The notes: generated by a model from the letters alone, not told the origin. A DNA stretch of 39,742 bases from Microbacterium sp. SCN 70-27 (GCA_001724425.1 MEEK01000025.1:1-39742); one strand, 5' to 3'. Counted from the stretch's first letter, positions 1 through 9,730 are shown. Numbers and translations are program-made.

Positions 1-2079
1 GCTGCGCTCGATGTTCTCGAAGATGAGCTTGATCGCGTGCAGGCACAGGCCGTCGGTGTAGTCGTTGGCGTAGACGGAGACGAACGCCTCGGTGGCGTGC
101 GTCAGGGCGTCGAAACCGGCGTCGGCGACGAGGAACCCGGGCAGCATCTTGGTGAGCACGGGGTCGATGATCGCGACAGACGGCGTCAGCGCGTAGTCGG
201 CGAGCGGGTACTTCATGCCGCTCTCGTCGTCGGTGATGACGGCGAACGGGGTCATCTCGCTGCCCGTTCCCGACGTTGTCGGGATGCACACCAGCTGGGC
301 CAGCTTGCCGAGCTCGGGGAACTTGAACGCACGCTTGCGGATGTCGAAGAACTTCTCACCCATGTCGGAGAACTCGACCTCGGGGTGCTCGTAGAGGAGC
401 CACATCACCTTCGCGGCATCCATCGGCGAACCGCCGCCGAGCGCGATGATCGTGTCGGGCTTGAACTGGCGCATGAGGTCGGCGCCCGCGCGCACCTCCG
501 ACACCTTCGGCTCGGGCTTGACCGTGCTGATGAGCTGCACCTGGACGCGTCCCTCGCGACGGTTCAGCACGTCGGTGATCTTGTCGACGTAGCCGAGCTT
601 CGTCATCGTCTCGTCGGTGACGATCGTGACGCGCTCGACTCCGCGCATGTCGGCGAGGTAGCGGACCGCGTTCGGCTCGAAGTAGGTCTTCGCAGGGACC
701 TTGAACCACTGCAGGTTGTTGTTGCGCCGACCGATGCGCTTGACGTTCAAGAGGTTCACCGCCGAGACGTTGTTGGAGACAGAGTTGTGACCGTAGGAGC
801 CGCAGCCGAGGGTCAGCGACGGCATGAAGGCGTTGTAGATGTCACCGATGCCGCCGAGTGCCGACGGGCTGTTCTCGATGATGCGGACAGCCTTGACGAC
901 CTTGCCGAACTCGGCGATGACGTCCTGGTCGTTGGAGTGGATCGCACCCGAGTGGCCGAGGCCGTCGAAGTCGACCATCTGGCGGGCCAGGTCGATGCCC
1001 TCGGCGGGGGTCGCCGCGCGCAGGACCGCGAGGACCGGGGCGAGCTTCTCACGGGTGAGCGGCTCGTGCGGGCCGACGCCCGAGACCTCGGCGAGGATGA
1101 TCGAGGTGTCCTCGGGAACCGTGAAGCCGGCGTGCTCGGCGATCCACTGCGGGCTCTGGCCGACGACCGTCGGGTTGAGCTTCGCGCCGGCGCAGTTCTC
1201 GCTGTTCGCGATGACGCCGAAGATGAACTCCTCGAGCATGCGCTTCTCGTCGGGGGTCGCCATGTAGGCGTGAAGGCGCGCGAACTCGGCGAGCGCCTCG
1301 GCGGCGATGGGCTCGTCGAGGATGACGGCCTGCTCGCTCGCACACACCATACCCATGTCGAACGACTTCGACAGGACGATGTCGTTGACGGCGCGGCCGA
1401 CCTTCGCGGTGCGCTCGATGAAGGCGGGGACGTTTCCGGCACCGACGCCGAGGGCGGGCTTGCCGCAGGAGTAGGCGGCGCGGACCATCGCGTTTCCGCC
1501 CGTCGCGAGGATGAGGGCGACACCCGGGTGGTTCATGAGGGCGCCGGATGCCTCCATCGACGGCTCCTCGATCCACTGCACGCAGTTCTCCGGGGCGCCG
1601 GCTGCGATGGCCGCGTCGCGGACGATCTTGGCGGCGGCGACCGAGCACTTCTGTGCGGCGGGGTGGAAGCCGAAGACGATCGGGTTCCGCGTCTTCAGGG
1701 CGATGAGCGACTTGAAGATCGCCGTGGAGGTCGGGTTCGTCACGGGGGTCAGTGCGCAGATGACGCCCACCGGGTCGGCGATCTCGGTGATGCCGGAGAT
1801 CTCGTCGTGGCTGATGACACCGACCGTCTTCTGGTCGATGATCGAGTTCGTCACGTGCTCGCACGCGAACATGTTCTTCACGGCCTTGTCTTCGAACAGG
1901 CCGCGACCGGTCTCTTCGACGGCCATCGTGGCGAGTTCGCCGTGGAAGTGCAGCGCTGCGACCGATGCCTTGCGGACGATGTGGTCGATCTGTTCCTGAG
2001 TGAAGGATGCGTACTCAGCAAGTGCGCGTTGCGCGCCGTCGACGAGGACATCGACCTGAGCATCGATCGAGGTGGACAT
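1..2079 (-). CDS. adhE: Bifunctional acetaldehyde-CoA / iron-type alcohol dehydrogenase AdhE, 3' end beyond the window
   Basis: This enzyme reduces acetyl-CoA to acetaldehyde and then ethanol in the cytoplasm, recycling NADH under fermentative conditions. The 693 codons present give the whole N-terminal aldehyde dehydrogenase domain and most of the iron-dependent alcohol dehydrogenase domain. The family is about 860-900 aa, so roughly the last 180 residues lie off the left edge. The ALDH nucleophile is Cys246 in GMVCASEQ, the same position as in E. coli AdhE. In the ADH half, [10 protein letters not shown] (NAD binding) and [16 protein letters not shown] (metal-site helix) are clear. The ATG at 2079 is preceded by a GGAGAAC ribosome site. 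It is transcribed divergently from the lipase, and the intergenic region holds the palindrome at 2174-2188, suggesting redox or oxygen control. No frameshift is seen. A large opposite-strand ORF over the same stretch is only a GC-rich shadow. Confidence 0.96.
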   Translation of the reverse strand, partial: MSTSIDAQVDVLVDGAQRALAEYASFTQEQIDHIVRKASVAALHFHGELATMAVEETGRGLFEDKAVKNMFACEHVTNSIIDQKTVGVISHDEISGITEIADPVGVICALTPVTNPTSTAIFKSLIALKTRNPIVFGFHPAAQKCSVAAAKIVRDAAIAAGAPENCVQWIEEPSMEASGALMNHPGVALILATGGNAMVRAAYSCGKPALGVGAGNVPAFIERTAKVGRAVNDIVLSKSFDMGMVCASEQAVILDEPIAAEALAEFARLHAYMATPDEKRMLEEFIFGVIANSENCAGAKLNPTVVGQSPQWIAEHAGFTVPEDTSIILAEVSGVGPHEPLTREKLAPVLAVLRAATPAEGIDLARQMVDFDGLGHSGAIHSNDQDVIAEFGKVVKAVRIIENSPSALGGIGDIYNAFMPSLTLGCGSYGHNSVSNNVSAVNLLNVKRIGRRNNNLQWFKVPAKTYFEPNAVRYLADMRGVERVTIVTDETMTKLGYVDKITDVLNRREGRVQVQLISTVKPEPKVSEVRAGADLMRQFKPDTIIALGGGSPMDAAKVMWLLYEHPEVEFSDMGEKFFDIRKRAFKFPELGKLAQLVCIPTTSGTGSEMTPFAVITDDESGMKYPLADYALTPSVAIIDPVLTKMLPGFLVADAGFDALTHATEAFVSVYANDYTDGLCLHAIKLIFENIERS

Positions 2080-2162
2080 GGTGTGTTCTCCTACCCGGCG
2101 CGGACGCACAGTCCGCGTCATCGCTTTCCGGGTCCGAGGGGCTCTCGGGCCTGACTGGGATC

Positions 2163-2191
2163 AGTATGACACATGTGGTCTGACCACACAA
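2163..2191 (-). promoter_or_regulatory. Putative adhE promoter overlapped by the palindromic operator
   Basis: On the minus strand a TTGTGT hexamer (2186-2191) and a CATACT hexamer (2163-2168) are separated by exactly 17 bp, a good sigma-70 type arrangement 84 bp upstream of the adhE start. The 15-bp palindrome at 2174-2188 overlaps the -35 element and fills most of the spacer, the usual position for a repressor site. The assignment rests on consensus matching by eye. Confidence 0.5.
2174..2188. promoter_or_regulatory. Perfect 15-bp palindromic operator TGTGGTC-T-GACCACA (adhE/lipase)
   Basis: Two 7-bp arms flank a single central T, with no mismatch. The same core (GTGGTC-N-GACCAC) recurs upstream of nrdD (17389-17403) and of the persulfide-reductase fusion (23002-23016). 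Odd-length palindromes containing TGGTC-N-GACCA are typical of FadR-subfamily GntR repressors. They differ from Rex (TTGTGAA-N4-TTCACAA) and FNR (TTGAT-N4-ATCAA) sites. The site overlaps the inferred promoters of both divergent genes. Confidence 0.75.
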
Positions 2192-2197
2192 GAGAGA

Positions 2198-2203
2198 TAA
2201 GCT
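2198..2203 (+). promoter_or_regulatory. -10 element TAAGCT of a probably leaderless lipase transcript
   Basis: TAAGCT fits the actinobacterial TAnnnT -10 pattern and ends 6 bp before the lipase ATG at 2210, so transcription would begin at or next to the start codon. No Shine-Dalgarno sequence precedes the ATG. A -35 at 17-18 bp upstream would fall inside the operator at 2174-2188. Confidence 0.4.
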
Positions 2204-2209
2204 CACGCC

Positions 2210-3424
2210 ATGTCATCGGCCGCGAAACGCGCCATCCGGCGCACGCGACACCGACGCGCCTGGCGAGTGTTCTGGGCCGCCGCGCTCACCGTGATCGCCG
2301 GCTTCGTCGTCGTCGCGGAGGCCCGCGTCATCGGGGATGGCGTCGAACAGGGGCACCTCGCGGCCTTCTACGAGCAGCCCGCCGGAGCGACAGAGGGCGC
2401 GCCCGGCGAGATCGTCCGCAGCGAAGAGCTGGTGGGCGTCCCCTTCGATGCGCGGGCGTGGCGCATCATGTATCGGACCACCGACGTCCACGGCGCCACG
2501 GTCGTGGCGACGGGCATCGTGGTGACGCCGGCCGGCCCCGCCGTGGGCGGCGCGCGCACTGTGCTGGCCTGGGGGCATCCGACCACCGGCACTTCCCCCG
2601 ACTGTGCGCCCTCGCGCGGGTTCGACCCCTATCAGCTGATCGAGGGCATGCGTCCGCTCCTCGACCGCGGCTACACGATCGCCGCGACCGACTACGTCGG
2701 CATGGGCACCGACGGACCGGACTCCTACCTCGTGGGCGACACCGGCGGGAACGCCGTGCTCGACTCCGTGCGCGCCGCACAGCATCTCGAGCCGGCGCAC
2801 GCCTCGAACAAGGTGGTCCTGTGGGGACACTCGCAGGGGGGCCAGGCGGTGCTGTTCGCGGCGCAGCGCGCCCCGCAGTACGCGCCCGAGCTGGACATCG
2901 AGGCGGTCGCCGTCGCGGCACCGGCCGCGGATCTGACGGCGCTGCTCAGCGACCACATCGACGACATCTCGGGCGTCACGATCGGGTCGTACACGTTCGC
3001 CGCGTACGCGCAGGTCTATGCCGATCGCGGCGCGACGCTCGACAGCATCCTGACCCCCGCGGCGCAGGCGAAGCTCACCGAGATGAACGCGCTGTGCCTG
3101 CTGTCGAACATCGACCGGCTGCACGAGATCGGCCAGCCCCTCGTCGGCGACTTCGTCATCGCCGATCCGGGTGGCGTGGAGCCGTGGGCGACGCTGTTCG
3201 CCGAGAACTCCGCGGGCGGCACGGCGTTCTCGGCTCCCCTGTTCGTCGCGCAGGGCAAGGACGACAAGCTCGTCGTGCCGAGCGCGACCGAGCAGTTCGT
3301 CGCGCACGAGAAGTCCCTCGGCATGGACGTCGATTTCCACCTCATCGGCGGCGCCGATCACGGCACGATCGCGTACGTCGCCCTCCCGGCGCTCATCGAG
3401 TGGCTCGACGCCCACGGCGTGTAG
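2210..3424 (+). CDS. Secretory lipase (LIP family, alpha/beta hydrolase)
   Basis: A 404-aa alpha/beta hydrolase resembling the secretory lipase family (PF03583), which hydrolyses lipid or small esters outside the cytoplasm. A basic N-terminus and one hydrophobic segment (about residues 18-37) indicate a signal peptide or membrane anchor. The nucleophile elbow is GHSQGG with Ser208. Likely acid and base are an Asp in GKDDKLV and the His of GGADHG near the C-terminus. Cys132 and a later Cys could form a disulfide. It is divergent from adhE and shares the short region with the 15-bp operator, so it may be co-regulated. It ends 63 bp before the amine oxidase start. The substrate cannot be told from sequence. 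Confidence 0.85.
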   Translation: MSSAAKRAIRRTRHRRAWRVFWAAALTVIAGFVVVAEARVIGDGVEQGHLAAFYEQPAGATEGAPGEIVRSEELVGVPFDARAWRIMYRTTDVHGATVVATGIVVTPAGPAVGGARTVLAWGHPTTGTSPDCAPSRGFDPYQLIEGMRPLLDRGYTIAATDYVGMGTDGPDSYLVGDTGGNAVLDSVRAAQHLEPAHASNKVVLWGHSQGGQAVLFAAQRAPQYAPELDIEAVAVAAPAADLTALLSDHIDDISGVTIGSYTFAAYAQVYADRGATLDSILTPAAQAKLTEMNALCLLSNIDRLHEIGQPLVGDFVIADPGGVEPWATLFAENSAGGTAFSAPLFVAQGKDDKLVVPSATEQFVAHEKSLGMDVDFHLIGGADHGTIAYVALPALIEWLDAHGV

Positions 3425-3487
3425 CCGCTCGGTGGACGCTGGCCGTCGACCGAGCCGCGTGGGATGATCCCGACGAAGGAGGTCGTG

Positions 3488-4825
3488 ATGGAGCGATACG
3501 ACACGATCGTGGTCGGCGCGGGTGTCGCCGGACTCGCGGCGGCCCGGGCGCTGCACGATTCCGGGAGGCGGGTCGTCGTGCTGGAGGCCCGCGATCGCAT
3601 CGGCGGGCGGGTCTGGACCGACAGGTCTGACGGCTACGTCACCGACCGGGGGGCGTCGTGGATCCACGGGATCGAGGACAGCCCCGTGTACGAGGCGGCG
3701 ACGGCCCTCGGCATGCCGACCGTGGAGTTCACGGTCGGCGGATACCAGCCCGACAGTCGCCCCATCGCGCACTACTCTCCGGAAGGGCGTCGCCTGAGCG
3801 ACGCCGATGCGGCCGCCTACGTCGCCGACATCCACGCGGCGGATGCCGAACTGGTCGACGTCATCGCGGCATCCGCCCCCGACGCGTCCTACCTCGACAC
3901 CACCGACGCCGCGATCGCCGCGGTCTCCGAGGCGCAGGGGTGGGATGCCTCGCGGGCGGAGCGCGTCCGCGAGTACTTCGGGCACCGCAGCGAGGAGCAG
4001 TACGGCGCCGCCATCGACGAACTGGCGGCGCACGGGCTGGACGACGACCAGATCTCCGGCGACGAGGTCGTCTTCCCCGAGGGGTACGACGCCCTGCCCG
4101 CGGGGCTCGCCGAAGGTCTCGACGTACGGCTCGCGCATGTCGTCTCACGGGTGGAGTGGGGGCCGGGCGGCGTCGTCGTGACGACGGATCGCGGCGCGTT
4201 CGCCGCAGACGACGCGATCGTCACGGTGCCCGTCGGAGTGCTGCAGTCGGAGGCGTTCGAGATCACACCCGCCCTGCCCGGGCCCGTCGCCGGCGCTCTG
4301 TCGCGGCTGCGGATGAACGCGTTCGAGAAGGTCTTCCTGCGGTTCGCGGAGAGGTTCTGGGACGAGGGCGTGTACGTCATCCGGCAGCAGGGGCCCGAGG
4401 GCGCGTGGTGGCACTCCTGGTACGACCTCACCGGCCTCGACGACTCCCCCACGCTCCTCACCTTCGCGGCGGGACCCGCGGCCGCCGCGACCCGCGACTG
4501 GTCGGATGCCCAGGTGGTCGACTCGATCATGGTCCAGTTGCGGAGGCTGTACGGGGCATCCGCCCCGAGCCCGGTGGCGGTGCAGCGCACGGCCTGGCAG
4601 GAGGACCCCTTCGCCGGACACGGCTCCTACGCCTACATGACGCTCGGATCGACGACCGCCGACCACGACGCCCTCGCGACGCCGATCGGCGGGGTGCTGC
4701 ACCTCGCGGGCGAGGCGACGTGGACCGACGACCCCGCCACCGTCACCGCCGCCCTCTGCTCAGGCCGGCGCGCGGCGGAGGCCGTGCTCGACGGCGCCGC
4801 GACGGGCGAGAGGCGAGACGGATAG
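3488..4825 (+). CDS. Flavin-dependent monoamine oxidase family protein
   Basis: A 445-aa FAD enzyme of the amine oxidase family, which oxidises amines to imines/aldehydes with release of H2O2. The N-terminal dinucleotide-binding motif is [15 protein letters not shown], followed by [11 protein letters not shown] (FAD ribose contact and the GGR turn). The C-terminal FAD motif is [18 protein letters not shown]. The start is the ATG at 3488 because AAGGAGG (3476-3482) lies 5 bp upstream; an upstream in-frame ATG at 3464 overlaps this ribosome site and is unlikely. It follows the lipase in the same direction and may be read with it. It could equally be a polyamine- or indole-amine-specific member. 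Confidence 0.88.
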   Translation: MERYDTIVVGAGVAGLAAARALHDSGRRVVVLEARDRIGGRVWTDRSDGYVTDRGASWIHGIEDSPVYEAATALGMPTVEFTVGGYQPDSRPIAHYSPEGRRLSDADAAAYVADIHAADAELVDVIAASAPDASYLDTTDAAIAAVSEAQGWDASRAERVREYFGHRSEEQYGAAIDELAAHGLDDDQISGDEVVFPEGYDALPAGLAEGLDVRLAHVVSRVEWGPGGVVVTTDRGAFAADDAIVTVPVGVLQSEAFEITPALPGPVAGALSRLRMNAFEKVFLRFAERFWDEGVYVIRQQGPEGAWWHSWYDLTGLDDSPTLLTFAAGPAAAATRDWSDAQVVDSIMVQLRRLYGASAPSPVAVQRTAWQEDPFAGHGSYAYMTLGSTTADHDALATPIGGVLHLAGEATWTDDPATVTAALCSGRRAAEAVLDGAATGERRDG

Positions 4826-4882
4826 GACTTTCCCCGGCGTCGCGGCGCGCGTGAGGTCGCCGGTGAGGAGCAGACTCGAACG

Positions 4883-5311
4883 GTGGCATCCGTTCCCGTC
4901 TACTACTACTCGTCGGTGTCGAACCTCACGGGCCGTTTCGCCGAGCACCTCGCCGAGCAGACGGGGCGCGCGGTCCACAATCTCGCCGATGCCGAGGTGC
5001 GTCATCGCGAACTCGGCGACGCGTGGGTGCTCCTCACCCCGTCGTACAAGGCGGGAAACGCCGACGAGGTGACCCTCCCCGCACCCGTGCGGGCGTTCCT
5101 GCGCTCCGCCGCCAACCGACGACACCTCGTCGGCATCATCGGGTCGGGCAACCGCAACTTCGGCGAGTACTACCAGGCCGCCGCGCGGGAACTCGCCACC
5201 GCCTCCGGGCGCCCGGTGCTGTTCGAGTTCGAACTGTCCGGAACACCCGAGGACGTGGATGCCTGCGCCGCGATCCTCCAGGACCTCGACGAGGCGCTCG
5301 CGGCCCGCTGA
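4883..5311 (+). CDS. nrdI: NrdI-like flavodoxin (class Ib ribonucleotide reductase activation)
   Basis: This 142-aa protein has the NrdI signatures: PVYYYSSVSNLTGRF (FMN phosphate loop), the VLLTPSY strand, GSGNRNFGEYYQAA and FELSGTPEDV. NrdI supplies an oxidant to build the dimanganese-tyrosyl cofactor of NrdF. NrdI normally sits in an nrdHIEF operon; here no nrdE or nrdF is adjacent, so it is an orphan copy. The GTG at 4883 is the only suitable start; a GAGGAG lies 12 bp upstream, a rather long spacing. The gene is convergent with the SDR gene, the two stops being 7 bp apart. Confidence 0.85.
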   Translation: MASVPVYYYSSVSNLTGRFAEHLAEQTGRAVHNLADAEVRHRELGDAWVLLTPSYKAGNADEVTLPAPVRAFLRSAANRRHLVGIIGSGNRNFGEYYQAAARELATASGRPVLFEFELSGTPEDVDACAAILQDLDEALAAR

Positions 5312-5318
5312 GCCGGCC

Positions 5319-6206
5319 TCAGAGGCCCTTGCCTCCCGTGACCGGCAGGACCGCTCCCGAGACGAACGACGCGGCCTCCGACGCCAGGAAGACGTAGGCC
5401 CCGGCCAGTTCGGCGGGCTGCCCGGCCCGGCCGAGCGGGGTGTCCTGACCGAAGCTCGCGAGGCGCTCCGCATCCCAGCCCGTCGCAGGAATCAGCGGGG
5501 TCCAGATCGGGCCGGGTGCGACCGCGTTCACACGGATGCCGTCCGGTCCGAGCTCTTCGGCGAGCGCCTTGACGAAGGCCACCTGAGCTGCCTTCGTCAT
5601 GGCGTAGTCGATGAGCGACGGCGACGGCTGGAACGCCTGGATCGAGGAGGTGACGATGATCGAGGACCCCGGCTTCAGATGCGGGATCGCGGCGCGCGCC
5701 GTGAACAGCATCCCGTACAGGTTCGTCCGGAACACCCGGTCGAGTTCCGCGGTCTCCAGGCTCGCCAAGCCATCGCGGTCCTTCTGATAGGCCGCATTGA
5801 GCACGACGACATCGAGGCCGCCGAACTCGGCGATCGCGCGGCCCGGCAACGATGCCGCGAACTCCTCGTCGCGGATGTCGCCCGGAAGACTCAGCCCCTG
5901 CGTCCCCTCCTTCTCGACCAGGCGCAGCGTGTCGTCGGCATCCTCCTGCTCCTCGGGCAGGTGGGCGATCGCGACGTCGGCGCCCTCGCGCGCGAAGGCG
6001 ATCGCGACGGCGCGCCCGATGCCGGAGTCTCCGCCGGTGATGAGCGCCCGACGCCCCTCGAGCCGGCTGCTGCCGCGGTAGCTGCTCTCTCCGTGGTCCG
6101 GAGTGGGCGTCGTGTGCTCGAGGCTCCCGGGCTGTGTCTGCGATTGACCGGGAAAGCCGCCGCTATGGTGCTTGTCTCGGGGGTCGTCGGCGTGGGCGGC
6201 GGTCAT
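5319..6206 (-). CDS. SDR-family oxidoreductase with N-terminal extension (GSP39/YhdF-like)
   Basis: A 295-aa short-chain dehydrogenase. The cofactor motif TGGDSGIG is at residues 57-64, NAA of the core near 137, and the catalytic Tyr201 and Lys205 are in YAMTK, with serines at about 187-188. About 50 polar residues precede the Rossmann fold (rich in His, Gly and Pro), as in the general-stress-protein 39 / YhxC subgroup. The start at 6206 is chosen because GAAGGAG lies 6 bp upstream; a longer reading begins inside low-homology sequence. The substrate is unknown. NADPH versus NADH use is not clear. It is transcribed alone, convergent with nrdI. Confidence 0.87.
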   Translation of the reverse strand: MTAAHADDPRDKHHSGGFPGQSQTQPGSLEHTTPTPDHGESSYRGSSRLEGRRALITGGDSGIGRAVAIAFAREGADVAIAHLPEEQEDADDTLRLVEKEGTQGLSLPGDIRDEEFAASLPGRAIAEFGGLDVVVLNAAYQKDRDGLASLETAELDRVFRTNLYGMLFTARAAIPHLKPGSSIIVTSSIQAFQPSPSLIDYAMTKAAQVAFVKALAEELGPDGIRVNAVAPGPIWTPLIPATGWDAERLASFGQDTPLGRAGQPAELAGAYVFLASEAASFVSGAVLPVTGGKGL

Positions 6207-6306
6207 GGCGTCTCCTTCGGTCGCGTCCTCCGAACCTACGAAGCCCGTGCAGCCACGGCGACCCCCTTGACGGGGAACACACGCCGCCGTAGCGGTGACG
6301 CCGCCG

Positions 6307-8007
6307 TCACTTCCCGGGCGCGGGCCGGCGGGTGGTCTCGGCGAAGGCGGCGATCGCGACATCGAGGTCGCTGTAGATGTGGGCGGGGTCGAGGAGCCGC
6401 GTCAGCTCGTATTGGTCGAGCGTGCGCAGGAGCCTCGGCTCCGGTCGGGCGAGCACGACGTGGACCCCCTTCGCGTGCAGAGCCACGACGAGGCGGTCGA
6501 GCGTCTCCCCCGCCGAGTAGTCGACGTCGGTGATGTCGGCGCAATCGATGATCACCCACGAGACAGGGTCGGGCGCTCCGTCGACGAGAGCACGGAGCCG
6601 GTCGGCGAAACCCGCCGCGTTGGCGAAGAACACGGTGCTGTCGAAGCGATAGACGATGAGTCCCGGCTGGGTCTGCGCCCCCGGCACGGCGGGCTCGTAG
6701 TCGTACCCCTTCTCGGCGAGGCCGAGGACGTAGGCGGGCGCGTTGTACTGACGCGCGATCACCTCGAGGAGCGACAGCGCGATCGCTGCGACGATCCCGG
6801 CCGTGATGTTGACGCTGAACACGACGATCATCGTGATCATCGCGATGAGGAACTCGCCGCGCCGACGGCGCGCGATCCGGCGCAGGCCCTTCAGGTCGAT
6901 GAGTCCGAGCCCGATGACGAAGACCACACCGCCGAGGACGGCGTGCGGGAGTTCGCGGAGCACGTCGGTGAGGAAGAGCAGGACGATAAGGGTCACCCCG
7001 ACGACCACGAGGTTCGCGACCTGCGTCCTCCCGCGCGCATCGCCGAGGATCTGCGTCTTCGTCGGCGAGCCGTTGACGACGAAGGCGCCGCTGACGCCGG
7101 CCGCGATGTTGGCGGCGGCGAGACCGACGATATCGCGGTTGACGTCGGGCGTGTCGCCGTGCTTCATCGCGAAGCTGCGCGATGTGCCGGCGCTCTGCGC
7201 CAGCACGATGAAGAAGCACGACACGGCGCTCGCGATCACGGCGCCGATCTCCTGCGGACCCAGGTCGAGGGGGATGCCGAGGTGGGGGAAACCACCCTCG
7301 ACGGCGCCGACGACGGAGACGCCGTGGCCACCGGCATCCGACAGCGTCGCGACGATCAGGAGCCCCACCACCGCGACGATCGCGCCGGGGATCTTCGGGA
7401 GGAGTCTCTTGAAGACGACGATGACGAGGATCGTCCCCAGCCCGTACGCGAGCGCGGCGACGGACAGGTCGCCGAGGGAGGACATCCACGCCCACTGCTT
7501 CTCGATCCAGTTGCCCTTTCCCTCCTCGACGCCGAGGATCGCGGGGATCTGATCGGTCGCCACCTTCACGCCGATGCCGCTGAGGAACCCGATCAGCACG
7601 GAGGCGGACAGGAAGTCGCCGATGAACCCCAACCGGAACAGCCGGGCGAACACCAGCAGGATGCCGGTAGCGAGCGCGGTCATCGCACACAGCGCCGCCC
7701 AGCGGGGCGACCCGGGCTCGACCCCGGGGATCCCGGCCGCGAGGAGGCCCGACGCGAGGATCGCCGCCGTCGCGGAGTCGCCGCCGACGACGAGGAGGCG
7801 CGAGGAGCCGAGGAGGGCGAACGCCGCGAGCGGCAGGAGCAGGGTGTAGAGCCCGGTCGCGACGGGCGTCTGTGTGATCGACGTGTAGCCCATCACTTCC
7901 GGGATGGCGACGGCGGCAAGAGTGAGACCCGCGAGGATGTCGGGCGCGAGCCAGGGAAGCCGGTATCCCCGGAGCGACACCGGGACGAACGCGCGCCACG
8001 ATGCCAT
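6307..8007 (-). CDS. SulP/SLC26-family inorganic anion transporter with STAS domain
   Basis: A 566-aa membrane protein with about 12 hydrophobic segments in residues 20-430 and a cytoplasmic STAS domain in the last 130 residues (VIIDCADITDVDYSAG is the STAS switch loop). Early motifs such as DILAGLTLAAVAIPEVMGY and the GGDSATA region are typical of SulP transporters of sulfate, bicarbonate or dicarboxylates. The ATG at 8007 is preceded at 6 bp by AGGAGG; the GTG at 8013 would abut that site and is rejected. No carbonic anhydrase or sulfur gene is adjacent, so the anion is undetermined. Confidence 0.9.
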   Translation of the reverse strand: MASWRAFVPVSLRGYRLPWLAPDILAGLTLAAVAIPEVMGYTSITQTPVATGLYTLLLPLAAFALLGSSRLLVVGGDSATAAILASGLLAAGIPGVEPGSPRWAALCAMTALATGILLVFARLFRLGFIGDFLSASVLIGFLSGIGVKVATDQIPAILGVEEGKGNWIEKQWAWMSSLGDLSVAALAYGLGTILVIVVFKRLLPKIPGAIVAVVGLLIVATLSDAGGHGVSVVGAVEGGFPHLGIPLDLGPQEIGAVIASAVSCFFIVLAQSAGTSRSFAMKHGDTPDVNRDIVGLAAANIAAGVSGAFVVNGSPTKTQILGDARGRTQVANLVVVGVTLIVLLFLTDVLRELPHAVLGGVVFVIGLGLIDLKGLRRIARRRRGEFLIAMITMIVVFSVNITAGIVAAIALSLLEVIARQYNAPAYVLGLAEKGYDYEPAVPGAQTQPGLIVYRFDSTVFFANAAGFADRLRALVDGAPDPVSWVIIDCADITDVDYSAGETLDRLVVALHAKGVHVVLARPEPRLLRTLDQYELTRLLDPAHIYSDLDVAIAAFAETTRRPAPGK

Positions 8008-8121
8008 CGGCACCCTCCTGCGACTCAGCGACTACGAAGTTCGGAGGGCGACTCTACCGCAGGCATGAACGGGAGGACCTAGGCACGCAACCGTCCTTAT
8101 GCTGCGCTCAGGTTCGGTTCG

Positions 8122-8127
8122 TAACGT
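8122..8127 (+). promoter_or_regulatory. -10 element TAACGT, probable leaderless promoter
   Basis: TAACGT ends 7 bp before the GTG at 8135. No clear ribosome-binding site is present, consistent with a leaderless mRNA. It is judged from spacing and consensus only. Confidence 0.4.
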
Positions 8128-8134
8128 GGAGTGA

Positions 8135-9658
8135 GTGACGACCCTCACCGATCCGCCCCTCCGCGTCGAGGAAGGCTCGCCGCGCGCGGCGCGAACGAGG
8201 CATCCCGCCCTCGCGCCGGCTCTCGCGGGCGCAGGCGCCACCGTGGCCTCGGGGATCGCGATCGGAGTCCCGTCGATGTGGGGCGACGAGGCCGCGAGCG
8301 TCATGTCCGCGGAGCGTCCATGGGATTCGCTCTGGGCGATGGCCGCGAACGTCGACGCGGTGCATGCTCTCTATTACGCGTTCCTGCACGTCTGGATCGA
8401 TCTCTTCGGTGCGTCGGCGTTCTCCGTCCGTCTTCCCAGCGCCCTCGCGATCGGCGTGACCGTGGCCGGCGTCTACACCCTCTGCCGGTCATTCGCCGGC
8501 GCTCGCGTCGCCATCGTGGCGAGCATCGCCTGCACCCTGCTCCCCCGCGTCGACTACATGGCGGCCGAAGCGCGATCCGCGGCATTCACCGCGGCGTTCG
8601 CGACCTGGCTCACGGTGCTGCTCGTGCACCTGGTGCGGCATCCGGGTCTGCGAGCCCGATGGTGGGTCCTCTACGGCGGTCTGCTGGTCGTGAGCGTCCA
8701 CCTGTTCCTGTACTCGGCACTGATGGTGGTCGTGCACCTGCTGTGCCTGCTGGTGCTCCGCGCCCCGCGCGCAGTCCGACGTCGCTGGCTCATCTCGACA
8801 CTGAGCGCGGGGGCGGCGTGTCTCCCGTTCGCGATCATCGCGTCCCGGCAACGCGGTCAGATCGCCTTCCTGGCGCACCGTGACGTGACCACGCCCGATG
8901 CCGTGCTCGTCACGCAGTGGTTCGGGTCGTTGCCGATCGCGATCGCCGCCTGGACCGCCGTGCTGCTCGCCATCGCCTGGGTGATCTGGCAGCGCCGAAG
9001 CCACCCGTTCGATGCGGAGGCGGCCGGCCCACGCGCCTTGACCCTGATCTCGCTCGCGTGGCTGCTCGTCCCGACCGTGCTCCTCCTGTTCGCGAACGCC
9101 GCCGCAGGACCGCTGTACACGGCCCGGTACCTCTCCTTCAGCGCTCCGGCCGCCGGCATCCTGATCGCCGTCGTCATCTGTCTCGTGCTCCCACGGCCTG
9201 CGGCGATCGTCGCCGGATGCCTCGTCGTGGTTCTGGCGGTGCCCGTCGCGGTATCGCAGCGCACAGACAATGCGAAGTTCGGCAGCGACTGGGCACAGGT
9301 ATCCGCCTACGTGGGGGAACACGGCAAGCCGGGGGACGGGGTCGTGTTCGACGAGAGCGTCCGGGCATCCCGCAAGCCTCGGCTCGCACTCCGCCTGTAT
9401 CCGGACGGATTCCGCGACACCGCCGATCTCGGTCTCGTGCGCTCGTACGAGACGACGGACCACCTCTGGGATGTCGTGGAACGGCTGGGCGAGCGCCCGC
9501 ACGTCCTCGACGGTCGGACCCGCGTGTGGGTGGTCGCACGGTCCACGGACGGTACGAGCGCAGACGAACAGACGCTGCTGAGTGCGGGGTTCCACCCCAC
9601 GACGACGTTCCGACTCAGCCGGGATGTCATCAAGCTCTACACGAAGGACGCCTCCTAG
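8135..9658 (+). CDS. GT39-like polytopic mannosyltransferase / glycosyltransferase
   Basis: A 507-aa membrane protein of the GT-C type. After one N-terminal hydrophobic segment comes the first periplasmic loop with the acidic motif WGDEAA, the usual place of the catalytic Asp/Glu in Pmt/ArnT-like enzymes that use polyprenyl-phosphate sugars. About ten further hydrophobic segments run to residue ~375, followed by a soluble C-terminal region of about 130 residues. It probably adds a sugar to a cell-envelope lipid, glycan or protein; donor and acceptor cannot be inferred. The start is a GTG without Shine-Dalgarno, 7 bp after a -10-like hexamer. It is divergent from the SulP gene and monocistronic. 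Confidence 0.82.
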   Translation: MTTLTDPPLRVEEGSPRAARTRHPALAPALAGAGATVASGIAIGVPSMWGDEAASVMSAERPWDSLWAMAANVDAVHALYYAFLHVWIDLFGASAFSVRLPSALAIGVTVAGVYTLCRSFAGARVAIVASIACTLLPRVDYMAAEARSAAFTAAFATWLTVLLVHLVRHPGLRARWWVLYGGLLVVSVHLFLYSALMVVVHLLCLLVLRAPRAVRRRWLISTLSAGAACLPFAIIASRQRGQIAFLAHRDVTTPDAVLVTQWFGSLPIAIAAWTAVLLAIAWVIWQRRSHPFDAEAAGPRALTLISLAWLLVPTVLLLFANAAAGPLYTARYLSFSAPAAGILIAVVICLVLPRPAAIVAGCLVVVLAVPVAVSQRTDNAKFGSDWAQVSAYVGEHGKPGDGVVFDESVRASRKPRLALRLYPDGFRDTADLGLVRSYETTDHLWDVVERLGERPHVLDGRTRVWVVARSTDGTSADEQTLLSAGFHPTTTFRLSRDVIKLYTKDAS

Positions 9659-9730
9659 ACGGGCTCGTCGCCCTGCACGGGTACCTCGCACCTCGAGAGC
9701 GAATCTCACATCCGGATGCCTCCGCGCGTC

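Noticed and set aside
37..2154. 705-codon plus-strand ORF opposite adhE
   Set aside because: Arg/Asp/Val-rich shadow of the adhE frame without any domain; adhE on the other strand is unambiguous.
2174..2188. Rex or FNR binding site
   Set aside because: The palindrome has an odd length and GTGGTC arms; Rex needs TTGTGAA arms and FNR TTGAT arms.
2213..4138. 641-codon minus-strand ORF over lipase and amine oxidase
   Set aside because: It spans two real genes on the other strand and has only low-complexity translation.
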